Source: Aphodosoma sp045126975 (lineage in GTDB: Bacteria > Bacteroidota > Bacteroidia > Bacteroidales > Paludibacteraceae). Taken from it: 42,638 nucleotides of DNA. Positions within the stretch are counted from its first letter, which is position 1. Each line of letters opens with the position of its first letter. Where the stretch lies: assembly GCA_045126975.1 (NCBI GenBank), contig JBGVPL010000050.1:1-42638 (forward strand). The letters run 5' to 3'. Below the pieces are notes generated by a model. The model saw nothing but the letters and a program-made list of their open reading frames with translations. It was not told the origin of the DNA and searched no databases. Both the position numbers and the translations under genes were made by a program. This document shows, piece by piece, positions 1 to 9,700 of this stretch.

Positions 1-1
1 T

Positions 2-259
2 GAGTATGTTGATGAACTCATGGACAATCCACAAATCTGCAAAATGATGGAAGAGCGCATTGCCGAGCTTCAAAAAGATATGGCTCCATACGAAAAGATT
101 AAAAAAATCCGTATGATTAAACGTGGATTTACAATCGAATCAGGCGAGTTGACTTCTACTCTCAAACTTCGTCGTGCTGTCATACTTCAAAATTATGCAG
201 CAATGATTGAAGAGATGTACAATCCAGTGAAAGGTCCTATCGGCGATTATGCAAAATAA
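2..259 (+). CDS. C-terminal end of an acyl-CoA ligase-like AMP-forming enzyme (5' end outside window)
   Basis: Only the last 85 codons are present; the frame is open from base 2 to the TAA at 257-259, and the first Met at base 20 is internal. The residues match the C-terminal subdomain of AMP-forming acyl-CoA synthetases: an APYEKIKKIR stretch, then FTIESGELTSTLKLRR, where the Lys of TLK corresponds to the catalytic lysine of the A10 motif. By family this enzyme would activate a long-chain fatty acid through an acyl-adenylate. The ending is shorter than, and different from, the second acyl-CoA ligase at 22464, so the window shows two paralogues. It converges on the gene at 335 and shares a terminator with it. 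Identification of the superfamily is firm; substrate is inferred. Confidence 0.82.
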   Translation, partial: EYVDELMDNPQICKMMEERIAELQKDMAPYEKIKKIRMIKRGFTIESGELTSTLKLRRAVILQNYAAMIEEMYNPVKGPIGDYAK

Positions 260-286
260 TAGATAACGCGATGGACAATAAAAAAA

Positions 287-319
287 AGAGATGCTTCGAT
301 TTGAAGCATCTCTTTTTTA
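287..319. terminator. Bidirectional terminator between convergent genes
   Basis: Perfect 11-bp stem (287-297 with 303-313, arms AGAGATGCTTC and its complement) and a 5-base loop, preceded by a run of A and followed by a run of T. It can end transcription of the acyl-CoA ligase-like gene on the + strand and of the secreted protein gene on the - strand. Confidence 0.85.
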
Positions 320-334
320 TTTCATCAACATCAA

Positions 335-2428
335 TTATTTAACAGCAACTTTAATAGATTTGCTATTTACGCGAACAATAACTATATTGTTGTCGTTAGC
401 ATCAATAGTTGTAATATTGCTTGTTGCCATAGCATTGTAGATGTTTTGACCATCAACAGTGTAAACTTCAATATTGTTGCCTACTTCAGTATTTACGATG
501 ATAGAACCATTATTAGTATATACAGTTGCAACCAAAGCCACTTTGTCTGTTTCTGTTGGTAATTCATCAACAATAGTATAAATAGCTTTCACAATAGGAC
601 TTGCTTTTGATTCGTCTTCAAGGTAAGTAGCTACTGCATGAATAGTAGTCGTTTCTGTAAGTTGGAGTGGCTCTGTATATTCTTCTCCGTCATTCATGAA
701 TGGATCATCTTCTGGATTGAATTCAGGGTCTGTTGTGTAATATATATTAGAATAATCCACACCTTGTTCACCAAACATTGTAATTGTTACTTCTACCTCT
801 TTTTCATATATGCCTGCTTCAGGTACAAATTCTGGAGTAACCAAATGTACGTCATCTATAGAACGAGGATAAATAGAATATAATTGGCTAGCATTGATAG
901 TTCTGTAATCAATAATACCAACAATAGTCATTTGTAATGTTTCAAGTTTCGAAGAGAAGTCATATAATGTGTTTGTTGAGTATGCAAGAGTATCTTCATC
1001 TTGAATAAGTGGATAAATGCGAGAGTTGTTTCCAATCCATCTAGTTCCTTTTTTAACCCCATTTAGACGTACTAATCTATTTGCATATTCTGAAATGTTG
1101 CCTTCTGCAATTGCTTTTTCGTCAGCATTAAGTTCTGCAATTGTGATATCAAGAGGTTTAACAACCACATTTGAATCTATAACTTGAATAGTTGTATTTT
1201 CTTTCGCAATTTCTATTACAGGTGCAATTATTGCTTTGGCAGCACTTAAATATTGGAGTGTACCTTCTACACCTGTAATTACATCACCTGTTTTAATAGG
1301 ATTTTCTTTGTAGTCGCCAAAGTTCAAACAGATAGCACCTGTTTCGTCTTGAATAAATACAAGTGATTTGTATGATTTATAAATGCTAAGTGAAACATTT
1401 ACCGGATTTTTGAGCGAACCAGTTGTAAGACCAGATTGTGCTGCGTCAATCCATTCCGCAATAGTTGCATAATTTGTATCAAGAGCTTTAATTTCTGTGA
1501 TAATTACAGCAAATGTATTTTCTGCACTGTTGTAGTAATCCACAACACCTCTAATAATTTCAGTGATAGGGTTGCCAATATATGAGTCGAGATTTACAGT
1601 GTTTGATTTTACTTCTACAGACTCTTCTTCTACTTTGTAGAGATATTTATCTCCTTCTTTTACGATTGTACCATTTGAAGGTAGTTGGACAGCTTTTGCT
1701 GCTTTCTCGCTAATGCCGTTAAGAGAGCTCACTGCTTCGTATTTCACAGTATTGCCACTTGTTATCGAACCAAATGTTGTAGCATTTACATTGAAATAAG
1801 TGTTGCGAATCATTGTTACAGTGGTGTCAGTTTTAGTAAAGATTGAATCTCTTCTTGCAGGGTTAAGTACAGCAGTGAAGCCTTCAATTTGGTCGCCAAT
1901 TTTCAATGAGTGCTCACCTTCGATTATCATCAAATCTCCATGATTTTGTTTGTCGAAATCTTGGTATTGAACAAATACATTGTTGCCATCAATTGCAGTA
2001 ACAATAACAGGTTTTGTTATTTCAACTGGATTTGTGGCATTGAATTGTGATAAATAATAGAGGTTAGGGAATGCATATACAGTAGTGATAGATTTCACAT
2101 GAAAACGGTATCCAAGTGAAAGACCAGTTTCTTTGTCATTATTGTAGAAATATTTACCGATAACATCAAATTTTGCTGGATATGAGTTTTGCATATACAA
2201 AATAGTTGTTCCATCTGGCATATAAGTGTTAATGAACAAACCTTTAATTTGATAGATAGGTTCAAGATTTTTGTAATGAACAATTACAGAGTCTTTGTCT
2301 CCAAGTGCAGCAGTAAGTTCTTCCATTGAGGTTACTACTGGAATTTCATTTTCTTGTGCTTGAGTTAATGTTGTGATACTCAAGATAATCGCAAGGAATA
2401 GCGATTTTAATAAAGTAGATGTTTTCAT
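335..2428 (-). CDS. Secreted T9SS cargo protein with OB-fold-like repeats and a chitobiase-type C-terminal domain
   Basis: 697 aa. A Sec signal peptide (about residues 1-24, ending LTQAQ) starts the protein. Two or more stretches look like OB-fold-like repeats seen in Bacteroidetes surface proteins: one around GDQIEGFTAVL (about residue 180) and one around VFIQDETGAICLNFGDY (about 355-370). Residues about 532-622 (PEFVPEAGIY to VKAIYTI) resemble the Fn3-associated/chitobiase C-terminal (CHB_HEX_C) domain. The last 60 residues, ending SIKVAVK, have the character of a type IX sorting domain. It is therefore probably carried across the outer membrane and attached to the surface. No catalytic motif is visible. 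It is transcribed alone from its own promoter and ends at a shared terminator. Domain calls are by eye; the OB assignment is the weakest. Confidence 0.8.
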   Translation of the reverse strand: MKTSTLLKSLFLAIILSITTLTQAQENEIPVVTSMEELTAALGDKDSVIVHYKNLEPIYQIKGLFINTYMPDGTTILYMQNSYPAKFDVIGKYFYNNDKETGLSLGYRFHVKSITTVYAFPNLYYLSQFNATNPVEITKPVIVTAIDGNNVFVQYQDFDKQNHGDLMIIEGEHSLKIGDQIEGFTAVLNPARRDSIFTKTDTTVTMIRNTYFNVNATTFGSITSGNTVKYEAVSSLNGISEKAAKAVQLPSNGTIVKEGDKYLYKVEEESVEVKSNTVNLDSYIGNPITEIIRGVVDYYNSAENTFAVIITEIKALDTNYATIAEWIDAAQSGLTTGSLKNPVNVSLSIYKSYKSLVFIQDETGAICLNFGDYKENPIKTGDVITGVEGTLQYLSAAKAIIAPVIEIAKENTTIQVIDSNVVVKPLDITIAELNADEKAIAEGNISEYANRLVRLNGVKKGTRWIGNNSRIYPLIQDEDTLAYSTNTLYDFSSKLETLQMTIVGIIDYRTINASQLYSIYPRSIDDVHLVTPEFVPEAGIYEKEVEVTITMFGEQGVDYSNIYYTTDPEFNPEDDPFMNDGEEYTEPLQLTETTTIHAVATYLEDESKASPIVKAIYTIVDELPTETDKVALVATVYTNNGSIIVNTEVGNNIEVYTVDGQNIYNAMATSNITTIDANDNNIVIVRVNSKSIKVAVK

Positions 2429-2476
2429 TGTGTTTTTAGATTAAAAAAGTGATTTTTTATTAAAATTTTTAATTGA

Positions 2477-2507
2477 CAAAGTTACGTATTATTTTTGAAT
2501 TATACAA
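2477..2507 (-). promoter_or_regulatory. Promoter of the secreted protein gene at 335-2428
   Basis: Reading the - strand, TAACTTTG (2484-2477) fits the Bacteroidetes -7 consensus TAnnTTTG, with TTG (2507-2505) 20 bases upstream as the -33 element. The box ends about 48 bases before the ATG, leaving a short AU-rich leader. Confidence 0.7.
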
Positions 2508-2544
2508 TATGTTTTCAAATTTTGATTTTTTTTTGCATAAAGTG

Positions 2545-2575
2545 TTTGTAATGTGAGTTTTTTTTTCTAAATTTG
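2545..2575 (+). promoter_or_regulatory. Promoter of the outer-membrane protein gene and its downstream genes
   Basis: TTTG (2545-2548), 19 bases, then TAAATTTG (2568-2575), matching the -33/-7 pattern. It is divergent from the promoter at 2477-2507. It is the only good promoter seen before the four + strand genes from 2648 to 18656, which supports one transcript. Confidence 0.68.
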
Positions 2576-2647
2576 CAATATATTGTATATTGCGAATTGT
2601 AGTATATTGTATTTATTAAATTGTTGAATAATAGAAAATTAAATAAT

Positions 2648-3664
2648 ATGAAAACTTTATCTTTTAACAAATTTTTTGTTGTATTATTATTTTTAAGTTT
2701 TTCGCTTGTTTCTGTGCAAGCGCAAAAGGGTGATCCTAATGCAGATCGAAATGATTCTCATTTTTTAACTGTTTCATTGTCAGGGGGTGTGTCGAACTAT
2801 AGTTTGATGTCGGTTTCTGATAGTTTGCAAATTAATTCATTGCCTTTTTTAGGTGGAGGATTAGGTGTGGGGTATGAATGGCATCATACTTCAGGTTTTT
2901 GGCTTGGCGCTGGTTTGGAAGGCGAGTTTTTGACTAGTAGATTAAGGAATACGCAAGATATATATCAAATTGATGCTGTGGTTGATAGTGAATTAGATAC
3001 CTCTGATATTGCTTACAATATTGTAACTTGGAAAGAGAGACAAAGAGTTCTTTCTGTTAATGTGCCTATTATGTTGGGTTATAAGTTGGAGTCAGGTTTT
3101 TATTTTGGTGCAGGTGTAAAAGTTGGCTTGAGCCTTTATGCTGATGTTATGAGTGACTTTCAGTTCTCGGATTGTGTTGTTTTTTATAAAAAATATCCTC
3201 CGATGACTATTAAAGAGTCTTTAGATGCTGATAATGTAACATCTAGTGAGAAGGGATTTGTTGGACGAGTTAATCTTTCTCCTATGCTTGAACTCGGTTG
3301 GCAAGGTTTGGATATAAAGGGCGCAGATAGATATAGTGGTGGAGTGCGTTTTAAATTCGCTCTATGTGGAGAGTATGGTGTTTTGAGTGCTTATGGTAAT
3401 TCGGGTGGAGAAGGTAACTTGTTGAATTATTCAAATTTACATGGATATGACGACTTGATGAAGGTGATGGATTTGATTGATGGTATTAATTCTTTTTATT
3501 CTACTATGCCTATGGGTAAGGGTGGTATGACTTTGCACTCTTGGTATGTAGGTGTAAAAGTTGGTGTTATGTTTGAGTTACCTAAACGTAAAGAGTGTAA
3601 TTGCTTGAATAATGACGTTACTAAACCTTGGAATAAAGGTCGTAAAAATAGGGGAGTTGAGTAA
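2648..3664 (+). CDS. Outer-membrane beta-barrel protein
   Basis: 338 aa from the ATG at 2648; an upstream in-frame TTG at 2621 would put nine charged residues in front of the signal peptide and is not favoured. The signal peptide ends at about residue 26 (SVSVQAQ). The rest alternates short amphipathic strands rich in Gly and aromatics (for example YFGAGVKVGLSLY and SWYVGVKVGVMFEL), the pattern of porin-like OMP_b-brl proteins. The C-terminus is a short basic tail with CNC. It leads a probable operon with three T9SS cargo genes, so it may anchor, export or assist them. It lacks the PorP/SprF opening signature, so I do not call it SprF. Family level is reasonable; exact role is unknown. Confidence 0.72.
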   Translation: MKTLSFNKFFVVLLFLSFSLVSVQAQKGDPNADRNDSHFLTVSLSGGVSNYSLMSVSDSLQINSLPFLGGGLGVGYEWHHTSGFWLGAGLEGEFLTSRLRNTQDIYQIDAVVDSELDTSDIAYNIVTWKERQRVLSVNVPIMLGYKLESGFYFGAGVKVGLSLYADVMSDFQFSDCVVFYKKYPPMTIKESLDADNVTSSEKGFVGRVNLSPMLELGWQGLDIKGADRYSGGVRFKFALCGEYGVLSAYGNSGGEGNLLNYSNLHGYDDLMKVMDLIDGINSFYSTMPMGKGGMTLHSWYVGVKVGVMFELPKRKECNCLNNDVTKPWNKGRKNRGVE

Positions 3665-3699
3665 TTAGGGAATAGGGAATAAGTAATAGGGAATAAGGA
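3665..3699. repeat. Degenerate TAGGGAA heptamer repeat between genes
   Basis: The 43-base gap between the barrel gene and the next cargo gene is filled by units of TAGGGAA / TAAGGAA. This is the reverse complement of the tract at 19150-19203 and is also seen at 24450-24481. Confidence 0.7.
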
Positions 3700-3707
3700 T
3701 TTTTTTT

Positions 3708-6700
3708 ATGAAAAGATTATTTTTGTTGTTAATTGCGTTTTGTGTATTTTGCATTGTGCATTGCCAAACTGATAGTATAGTTTATCAATGCGACTTTGAG
3801 TTGTTTGAGCAACATGAAAGTTGGGAGATAAATGTAGGTTCTCAAGGACAGCAGTGTGTTAATAAATGGAATATTGGAGTTGCTGGTTCTAATGGGGGAG
3901 ATTATGGCTTGTTTGTGTCTAATGATGGAAAAACTAACAATTATACCGCTGAGGCACAAAGTGTTGTTGCTTATAAAGAGATACATTTAAAAGCGGGAGA
4001 ATATGAGTTTTCATTCGATTGGCAAGCAGCTGGTTGGCAAGATAGTATTAATGACATCGATGGTCTTTATGTTTGCTGGGTGCCTGCAACTGAAAAAACG
4101 AACTCTCTTAATAATAAAAATATTCAACCTTGGGTAGAACAATACGCCTTGGATTTTGGTCGTGGAAAAACAAAACTTTCACAATCTTCGTGGAATACTA
4201 TAGTCGATACTATTAAATCGGATGGTACACCACATAAAATTGTTTTTGTATGGCGTAATGGTACTAATGGAGTTTATCCTCCAGCGGCATGTGTTGATAA
4301 TATTTTGATTATGCCTGTGGGTTATTGTTATAAACCATATAATTTGAACGTTGAATTGGAAGACTTTAATGTGACATTTTCTTGGAGTGGTGAGGCTGAA
4401 GCTTATGATGTAAGATGTTATAATGAGCGAACTGATAAATGGAAAACATACGAAAATGTACGTGATACTTCGCTTGTGATTGAGGGTATGGATGAAGGTA
4501 TGTGTACATATTATGTACGTTCTCGTTGCGAAGGTATCAGTGGTACTTGGATGTCTATATCTCAGTTTGTATATTATTCTGGAGCGCGTTGTATTGATTA
4601 TATGGGGCTTAGTTCGCAAAATTGTTCTTTTGGCAAAAATCCTGTTGTTGAGAATACTCCTTTCACACCGGGTTATGTCGATAAAGGCTATTTGAGTATT
4701 GATAGTCGCCATACTATTCATTACGACTTGGAAGAACGTGATCCTCGAACTGATAATCAATTGCGTACTGTTCCAGAAGGAGAGGTTGCTTCAGTTCGTC
4801 TTGGCAACTGGAACACGGATGGTGAGGCAGAACGTGTTGAGTATAAGTATACGGTTGATGCTTCTTCTTCAGCTGTTTTGATTTTGAAATATGCTGTTGT
4901 TTTGCAAGATCCAGGCCATAACGAAGAGTGGCAACCTAAATTCGAACTTGAGGTATTGAAAAATGGAAAACCAATTGATGAGAATGGTTGTGGTGAAGCT
5001 AAATTTACGGCAGGAGCTAATACTTCTGGTGAAGGTTGGCATAAATTTAGTACTGGCTGGTGGAAAGATTGGACTACCGTATCTGTTAATCTTCGCGAAC
5101 ATGATGGAGAGGAAGTTGTAGTGCGTCTTACTACGTATGATTGTGCCGAATTAGGTCACTTTGGTTATGCTTATTTCACTCTTAATTGTTCTAGTGGCGA
5201 ACTAGAAAGTTCTGCTTGTGGTGATGCTGAGATGGATACATTAAAAGGTCCAGAAGGATTTAATTATCGTTGGTATAAAGATTCAGAACCAAATACTACT
5301 TTGAGTGAGGAGCAAACTTATGTTATACCAACAGATAAGCAGGATGTTTATTGCCTTGATGTTATACAGCCAACAAATAGCAACTGTTATTATACTTTGA
5401 AAACTCAAGGAATGCAACGTTATCCAACTGCCGATTTCGACTATGAGGCGACAGTAGAAAATTGTGAAAATAAGGTTAAGTTTACAAATAAGAGCTATAT
5501 TGCAACTAAAAATGCAAGTGGCGGAATGGAAAATTCGGGCTTACCTTGTGATGTCGAATGGATTTTTGGAGATGGTTCTACCTCTTCTAATTCTAATCCA
5601 GTGCATTTTTATCCTGCAACGGGAGGCGAATTTATTGTTAAACTTAAAGCCTCTATGAATGGTAAATGTGAGGATATAAAAGAATTCAAAATCAATCTTC
5701 CGAATGTGACAGACATGCGTGATACGATTGTGGATATTGTTTGTCCAGACCAATTGCCTTATTCTTTCAAAGGGAAAAATTATTTTACAACAGGTTTTTA
5801 TTGTGACACAGTTCCTACTAGCTATGGTTGTGATAGTATTACTGTATTGGATTTGACTGTTTTGGAAGCCGTTGAAGAATATGATACGATTTGCAGTACA
5901 GATGTTTATTTGGTTAATGGAGAGCAGATTACGGAGTCGGGGAGATATGTAATTCCAAGTGTGTATGGTTGCGACTCTATTGTAAAAAATGTTTTGGTTA
6001 ATGAATCATTGATACTTGGTGTTGATAGTGTTATATCGGTCTGTGCAACAGATGATAATATTATTATTCCGTATGTAGAACAATCAGGTAAATTGCTTGA
6101 ATTTGCTATTAAATTTCAAGATGAAGTAATGGCTGATGCTTCAGTTGAGGCAGTTAAGCCTGAAAATGGAGCTATGGTTGTGCCAATGTTGGACGGTATT
6201 AAACCAAATAGATATAAAGCAACACTCTCTTTTGGTGAATTGGCTTGTGGTGGTGAAGATATTGATGTGTCAATTGATGTTTATTATCCTGATAGTGTGA
6301 TTGCACAACGTTGGAATGATGTATTGGCGGTTCGAGATAGTGCTTACAATGGAGAATATAAATTTCTTGCATATCAATGGTATAAGAATAATGAACCTAT
6401 CGATGGAGCAACTTCTTCGATATTGTATGGTGATTTAGATTTTGATGCTGAGTATTCTGTTTTGCTTACTCGTGAAGATGGAGTAAAAGAGATGGTGTGT
6501 GCTATTAAACCAATCAAATTATTTGATGAAGATAAGGATGAGGCTGTATTAGTCCTCTCTATGAGCTCTACTTCTGAAGTCAATGTACAGACATCAGAAT
6601 CTGCACAGGTTAGGGTTTGGTCTTCTGTCGGCCTATTGATTGGAGAGTATTATATAAATGAAGGCGAAAATTTATTGAATGTAGGAAACAATTCAGGATT

Positions 6701-6761
6701 ATATATATTTGAATTTATCTTTGAAAACGGACAACGTAAGATAGAACGAATTGTACTCTAA
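3708..6761 (+). CDS. T9SS cargo protein: jelly-roll, FnIII, ASVRLGNW module, PKD and GCDSI repeats
   Basis: 1,017 aa. Signal peptide (residues about 1-19, core FCVFCIVHC). Residues about 22-200 form a jelly-roll-like domain (YEFSFDWQAAG, then ACVDNILI). FnIII about 205-295. A conserved module about 330-495 has ASVRLGNW, KYAVVLQDPGH, WKDWTTVSVNLRE and YAYFTLNC. A PKD domain lies at about 575-663 (VEWIFGDGS). Two GCDSI repeats span about 669-768, followed by an Ig-like stretch (YQWYKNNEPIDG) and a T9SS sorting tail ending KIERIVL. It is a tandem paralogue of the next gene. It should be a surface-attached, probably non-enzymatic protein. The stop codon lies inside a repeat tract. Architecture is clear; function as adhesin or matrix protein is inferred. 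Confidence 0.82.
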   Translation: MKRLFLLLIAFCVFCIVHCQTDSIVYQCDFELFEQHESWEINVGSQGQQCVNKWNIGVAGSNGGDYGLFVSNDGKTNNYTAEAQSVVAYKEIHLKAGEYEFSFDWQAAGWQDSINDIDGLYVCWVPATEKTNSLNNKNIQPWVEQYALDFGRGKTKLSQSSWNTIVDTIKSDGTPHKIVFVWRNGTNGVYPPAACVDNILIMPVGYCYKPYNLNVELEDFNVTFSWSGEAEAYDVRCYNERTDKWKTYENVRDTSLVIEGMDEGMCTYYVRSRCEGISGTWMSISQFVYYSGARCIDYMGLSSQNCSFGKNPVVENTPFTPGYVDKGYLSIDSRHTIHYDLEERDPRTDNQLRTVPEGEVASVRLGNWNTDGEAERVEYKYTVDASSSAVLILKYAVVLQDPGHNEEWQPKFELEVLKNGKPIDENGCGEAKFTAGANTSGEGWHKFSTGWWKDWTTVSVNLREHDGEEVVVRLTTYDCAELGHFGYAYFTLNCSSGELESSACGDAEMDTLKGPEGFNYRWYKDSEPNTTLSEEQTYVIPTDKQDVYCLDVIQPTNSNCYYTLKTQGMQRYPTADFDYEATVENCENKVKFTNKSYIATKNASGGMENSGLPCDVEWIFGDGSTSSNSNPVHFYPATGGEFIVKLKASMNGKCEDIKEFKINLPNVTDMRDTIVDIVCPDQLPYSFKGKNYFTTGFYCDTVPTSYGCDSITVLDLTVLEAVEEYDTICSTDVYLVNGEQITESGRYVIPSVYGCDSIVKNVLVNESLILGVDSVISVCATDDNIIIPYVEQSGKLLEFAIKFQDEVMADASVEAVKPENGAMVVPMLDGIKPNRYKATLSFGELACGGEDIDVSIDVYYPDSVIAQRWNDVLAVRDSAYNGEYKFLAYQWYKNNEPIDGATSSILYGDLDFDAEYSVLLTREDGVKEMVCAIKPIKLFDEDKDEAVLVLSMSSTSEVNVQTSESAQVRVWSSVGLLIGEYYINEGENLLNVGNNSGLYIFEFIFENGQRKIERIVL

Positions 6762-6791
6762 CCCTAATCTTTTAACTCTAACCTCTAACCC
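6755..6791. repeat. Degenerate CTCTAACC repeat at the gene junction
   Basis: Units ACTCTAACC, CTAATCTTTT, AACTCTAACC and TCTAACCC fill the gap before the next ATG. The last sense codon and TAA of the upstream gene (6756-6761) are themselves part of the tract, so the repeat overlaps the coding end. Confidence 0.6.
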
Positions 6792-6798
6792 AATTACT

Positions 6799-9700
6799 AT
6801 GAATTATAAAAAAATCTTATTGTTTTTAATTGTGCATTGTGCGTTGTGCATTGTGCATTCTGTCTATGCTCAAACTTTGAAAACACCATATCAATATGGT
6901 TTCGAAGCCGGTGATGCCGATAGTGCTAATTGGGTATTAAATGCAGGAGATAGAGGTAAATTTTGTAATGATCAATGGATGATTGGTAATGTTGAGCATA
7001 GCGAAGGTTATCAATCACTCTATATTTCTTGTGACAATGGTGTAACTTCTAATTATGGAGACAAACCAAATGTTGTGGTTGCTATTAGAACTTTGGAATT
7101 GGAAACAGGTAATTATGATATATCTTTTGATTGGAAAGTTTGGGGAGAGGAACAAGTTAGTGAATTGTATGTGTGCGCTTTACCTGATAATTATAGGGTA
7201 AATGAAGAGGGGTTGATTTCTAATGATACTATTGGATTTTTTCATAAGGGCTTTTCTCGTTTTATTCAGTCGGTAACAACTAACGATGGCGTTTATATGG
7301 CGTTATCGGGAAGTACTATTTGGAATAATGCATCATTTGTGATGAGTATTGTTGGAGGGCGTAAAGTGCAATTGGCTTTTGTTTGGGTTAATGCTAATCA
7401 AGATTCTACATTAGCTAGTCCGATGGGAGCTTGTATTGATAATATTCAAATCAACTCAGCAATGTGCCCTAAACCAGAGAATTTAGTTTCTCAATCAGAA
7501 TGTGGTTTATTGAGAGTTCAATGGGATGGTGTTGCTCCTGAATATGAATGCGGTTATAAACGTGTAGGAGCAAAATATTGGAATAATGTTTATGGAGTGG
7601 ATGGAGAAGTTAATCAACCATTTTATGAGTGGATTGATGTAGAAGAAGGTGCGTATGATGTTCGAGTGAGAGCTATTGCTGATAATGATACGAGTGCGTA
7701 TGTTTATTTGAATACGGTAGTTGTTTGGTGCCCTGATAATCACTGTTTTGATTTCGTTTCTTTAGATAATAAAGAGATTGTAACATGTGAAGCAGGTGCA
7801 GCTATCATGTATCCGATGGAAGATAGTACAGATTATTCTTTTGCTGTTGTACCTCCTATTGATTATGGAAGTAATAGTATTTTTAGTAGGCATACAACTT
7901 ATTGGGTACAAGGAGAATTTGACCCCCGTACAGGTAATAGATTGCGCACTATACCTGAAGATGAATTAGCTTCTGTGCGACTTGGCAATTGGAATAGTGG
8001 TGCTCAAGCCGAGCGTATTACTTATGATTTTGAAGTGGTTGATGATATTGTGTTATTGATGAAATATGCAGTCGTTCTCGAAAATCCAGGGCATGGTGAG
8101 TATTTCGACCCTTATTTTGGACTTGAGATTTTGAAAGAAGATGGAACACCAATCAGTAAAAATGCAACATGTGGTGAAGCTTTCTTTTCTCCACAAAAAG
8201 ACCCAGATAAATGGAATTACTCAGGTGCTTTTGTATGGAAAGATTGGACTACTATTGGTATTGACCTTCGCGAATGTAAAGGTCAAAAAATAAAAATACA
8301 ACTAACTACGCAGGACTGTACTCCTGGAGCTCACGGGGGGTATGCCTATTTTACTCTTGATTGTATTGATGCTACAATCAAAAGTGATGGGTGTGAGAAT
8401 ATTACGTTAGAAGCTCCTTCTGGATTTAGATATTCATGGTATAATAAAACAAATAAAGATTTTGTGCCAACAACAAATCAAAGTATTGTTGTTGCGGCTG
8501 GTGATACTACAACATATTATTGTGATGTTAATTATTTAGATAATAATAATTGTACATTCACATTGTCTTCTTCGGTTGTTCCTCACAATCCTAAAGCTGA
8601 TTTTATCTATTTGTGGGAACCAGCAAATTGTGAGAATATCGTGAATTTTGAAAATACAAGTAAGGTCGTTGCTAACATAAATGGTGTTGATTCTATTGTG
8701 GAAGGAAAACGTTGCGAGCATTACCTTTGGGAGTTTGAATTTAATGGAGAAACTACAAAAACGGATTTGATTAATCCAAAATTTGTTGTACCTCGTGAGG
8801 GTGGTAGTTTGAAAGTTCGTTTATCTGCATATTTGTCAGATGAGTTGTGTGTTGATGTAATGGAAACTATTATTGATGTTCCTGCGATATATGAAAATTA
8901 TGTTACTTTGAATCATGAAATGTGTTTTGGTGATTATATTATATTTGGTGGTGAATATATTATGACTTCAGGGACATGGATTGATACAGTGCCTAATGTT
9001 TGGGGATGCGATAGTATTACAACGTTGAATGTTATCGTACATTCTCGTCCAGAAGATGTAGTTATCTATGATACAATTTGTAGTTCAGAACCTTATATTA
9101 TAGGTAATTATAGATTAGATTCAACAGGCGTTTATGAATTGAAATTTGTAACTAATGACTCTCTTCAATGTGATAGTATTGTAATTTTGCATTTGTTGAA
9201 AGTGGATCCATTAGATCTTTCTGTTAATCTGGAAAATAATTTTGTATGTGCTGATGGGGGAACTTTAAGTGTAACTTATGAGTTGAATGGTAATTCTAAT
9301 AATCCTTCTTTTTATACAATTATTTTTGATAGTTTGGCTCATGATGCAGGTTTTGTTGATGTATTAGATGCAAATGTTAATGGAGAAGTAAATAATGTAG
9401 ATATTTTAATACCTGCTAATTGTCGTCCAAATCACTATTCTGCAGAACTTATTTTTAAAGATACTATTGATATTTGTGGTGGAATTTCATTCCCTATTGA
9501 GTTTGACGTATATTATAGTTCTTCAATTCTTCAAACTAAATTTGGTAATATGATTACTATCTTTGATTCGGCATACAATGGAGGCTATGCTTTTGTTGAG
9601 TATCAATGGTACGAAAATGATGTGAAATTGGAGGGTGAAACGAAGTCATTCTATCTTCTTGATGAAGGCGAACAATTTTCGGCAGATGATTGTTACTATT

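Noticed and set aside
2621..2647. TTG start nine codons upstream of the barrel protein ATG
   Set aside because: It adds a polar stretch before a good signal peptide, and the ATG at 2648 is better.
2648..3664. SprF/PorP identity for the barrel protein
   Set aside because: The N-terminal PorP/SprF signature is missing; only a general beta-barrel pattern is seen.
3665..3699. CRISPR-like repeats among the short tandem tracts
   Set aside because: Units are 7-8 bases, contiguous and degenerate, without spacers or cas genes.
6751..6798. ATG at 6751 as the start of the second paralogue
   Set aside because: It falls inside the previous gene and the repeat tract, and would bury the signal peptide.
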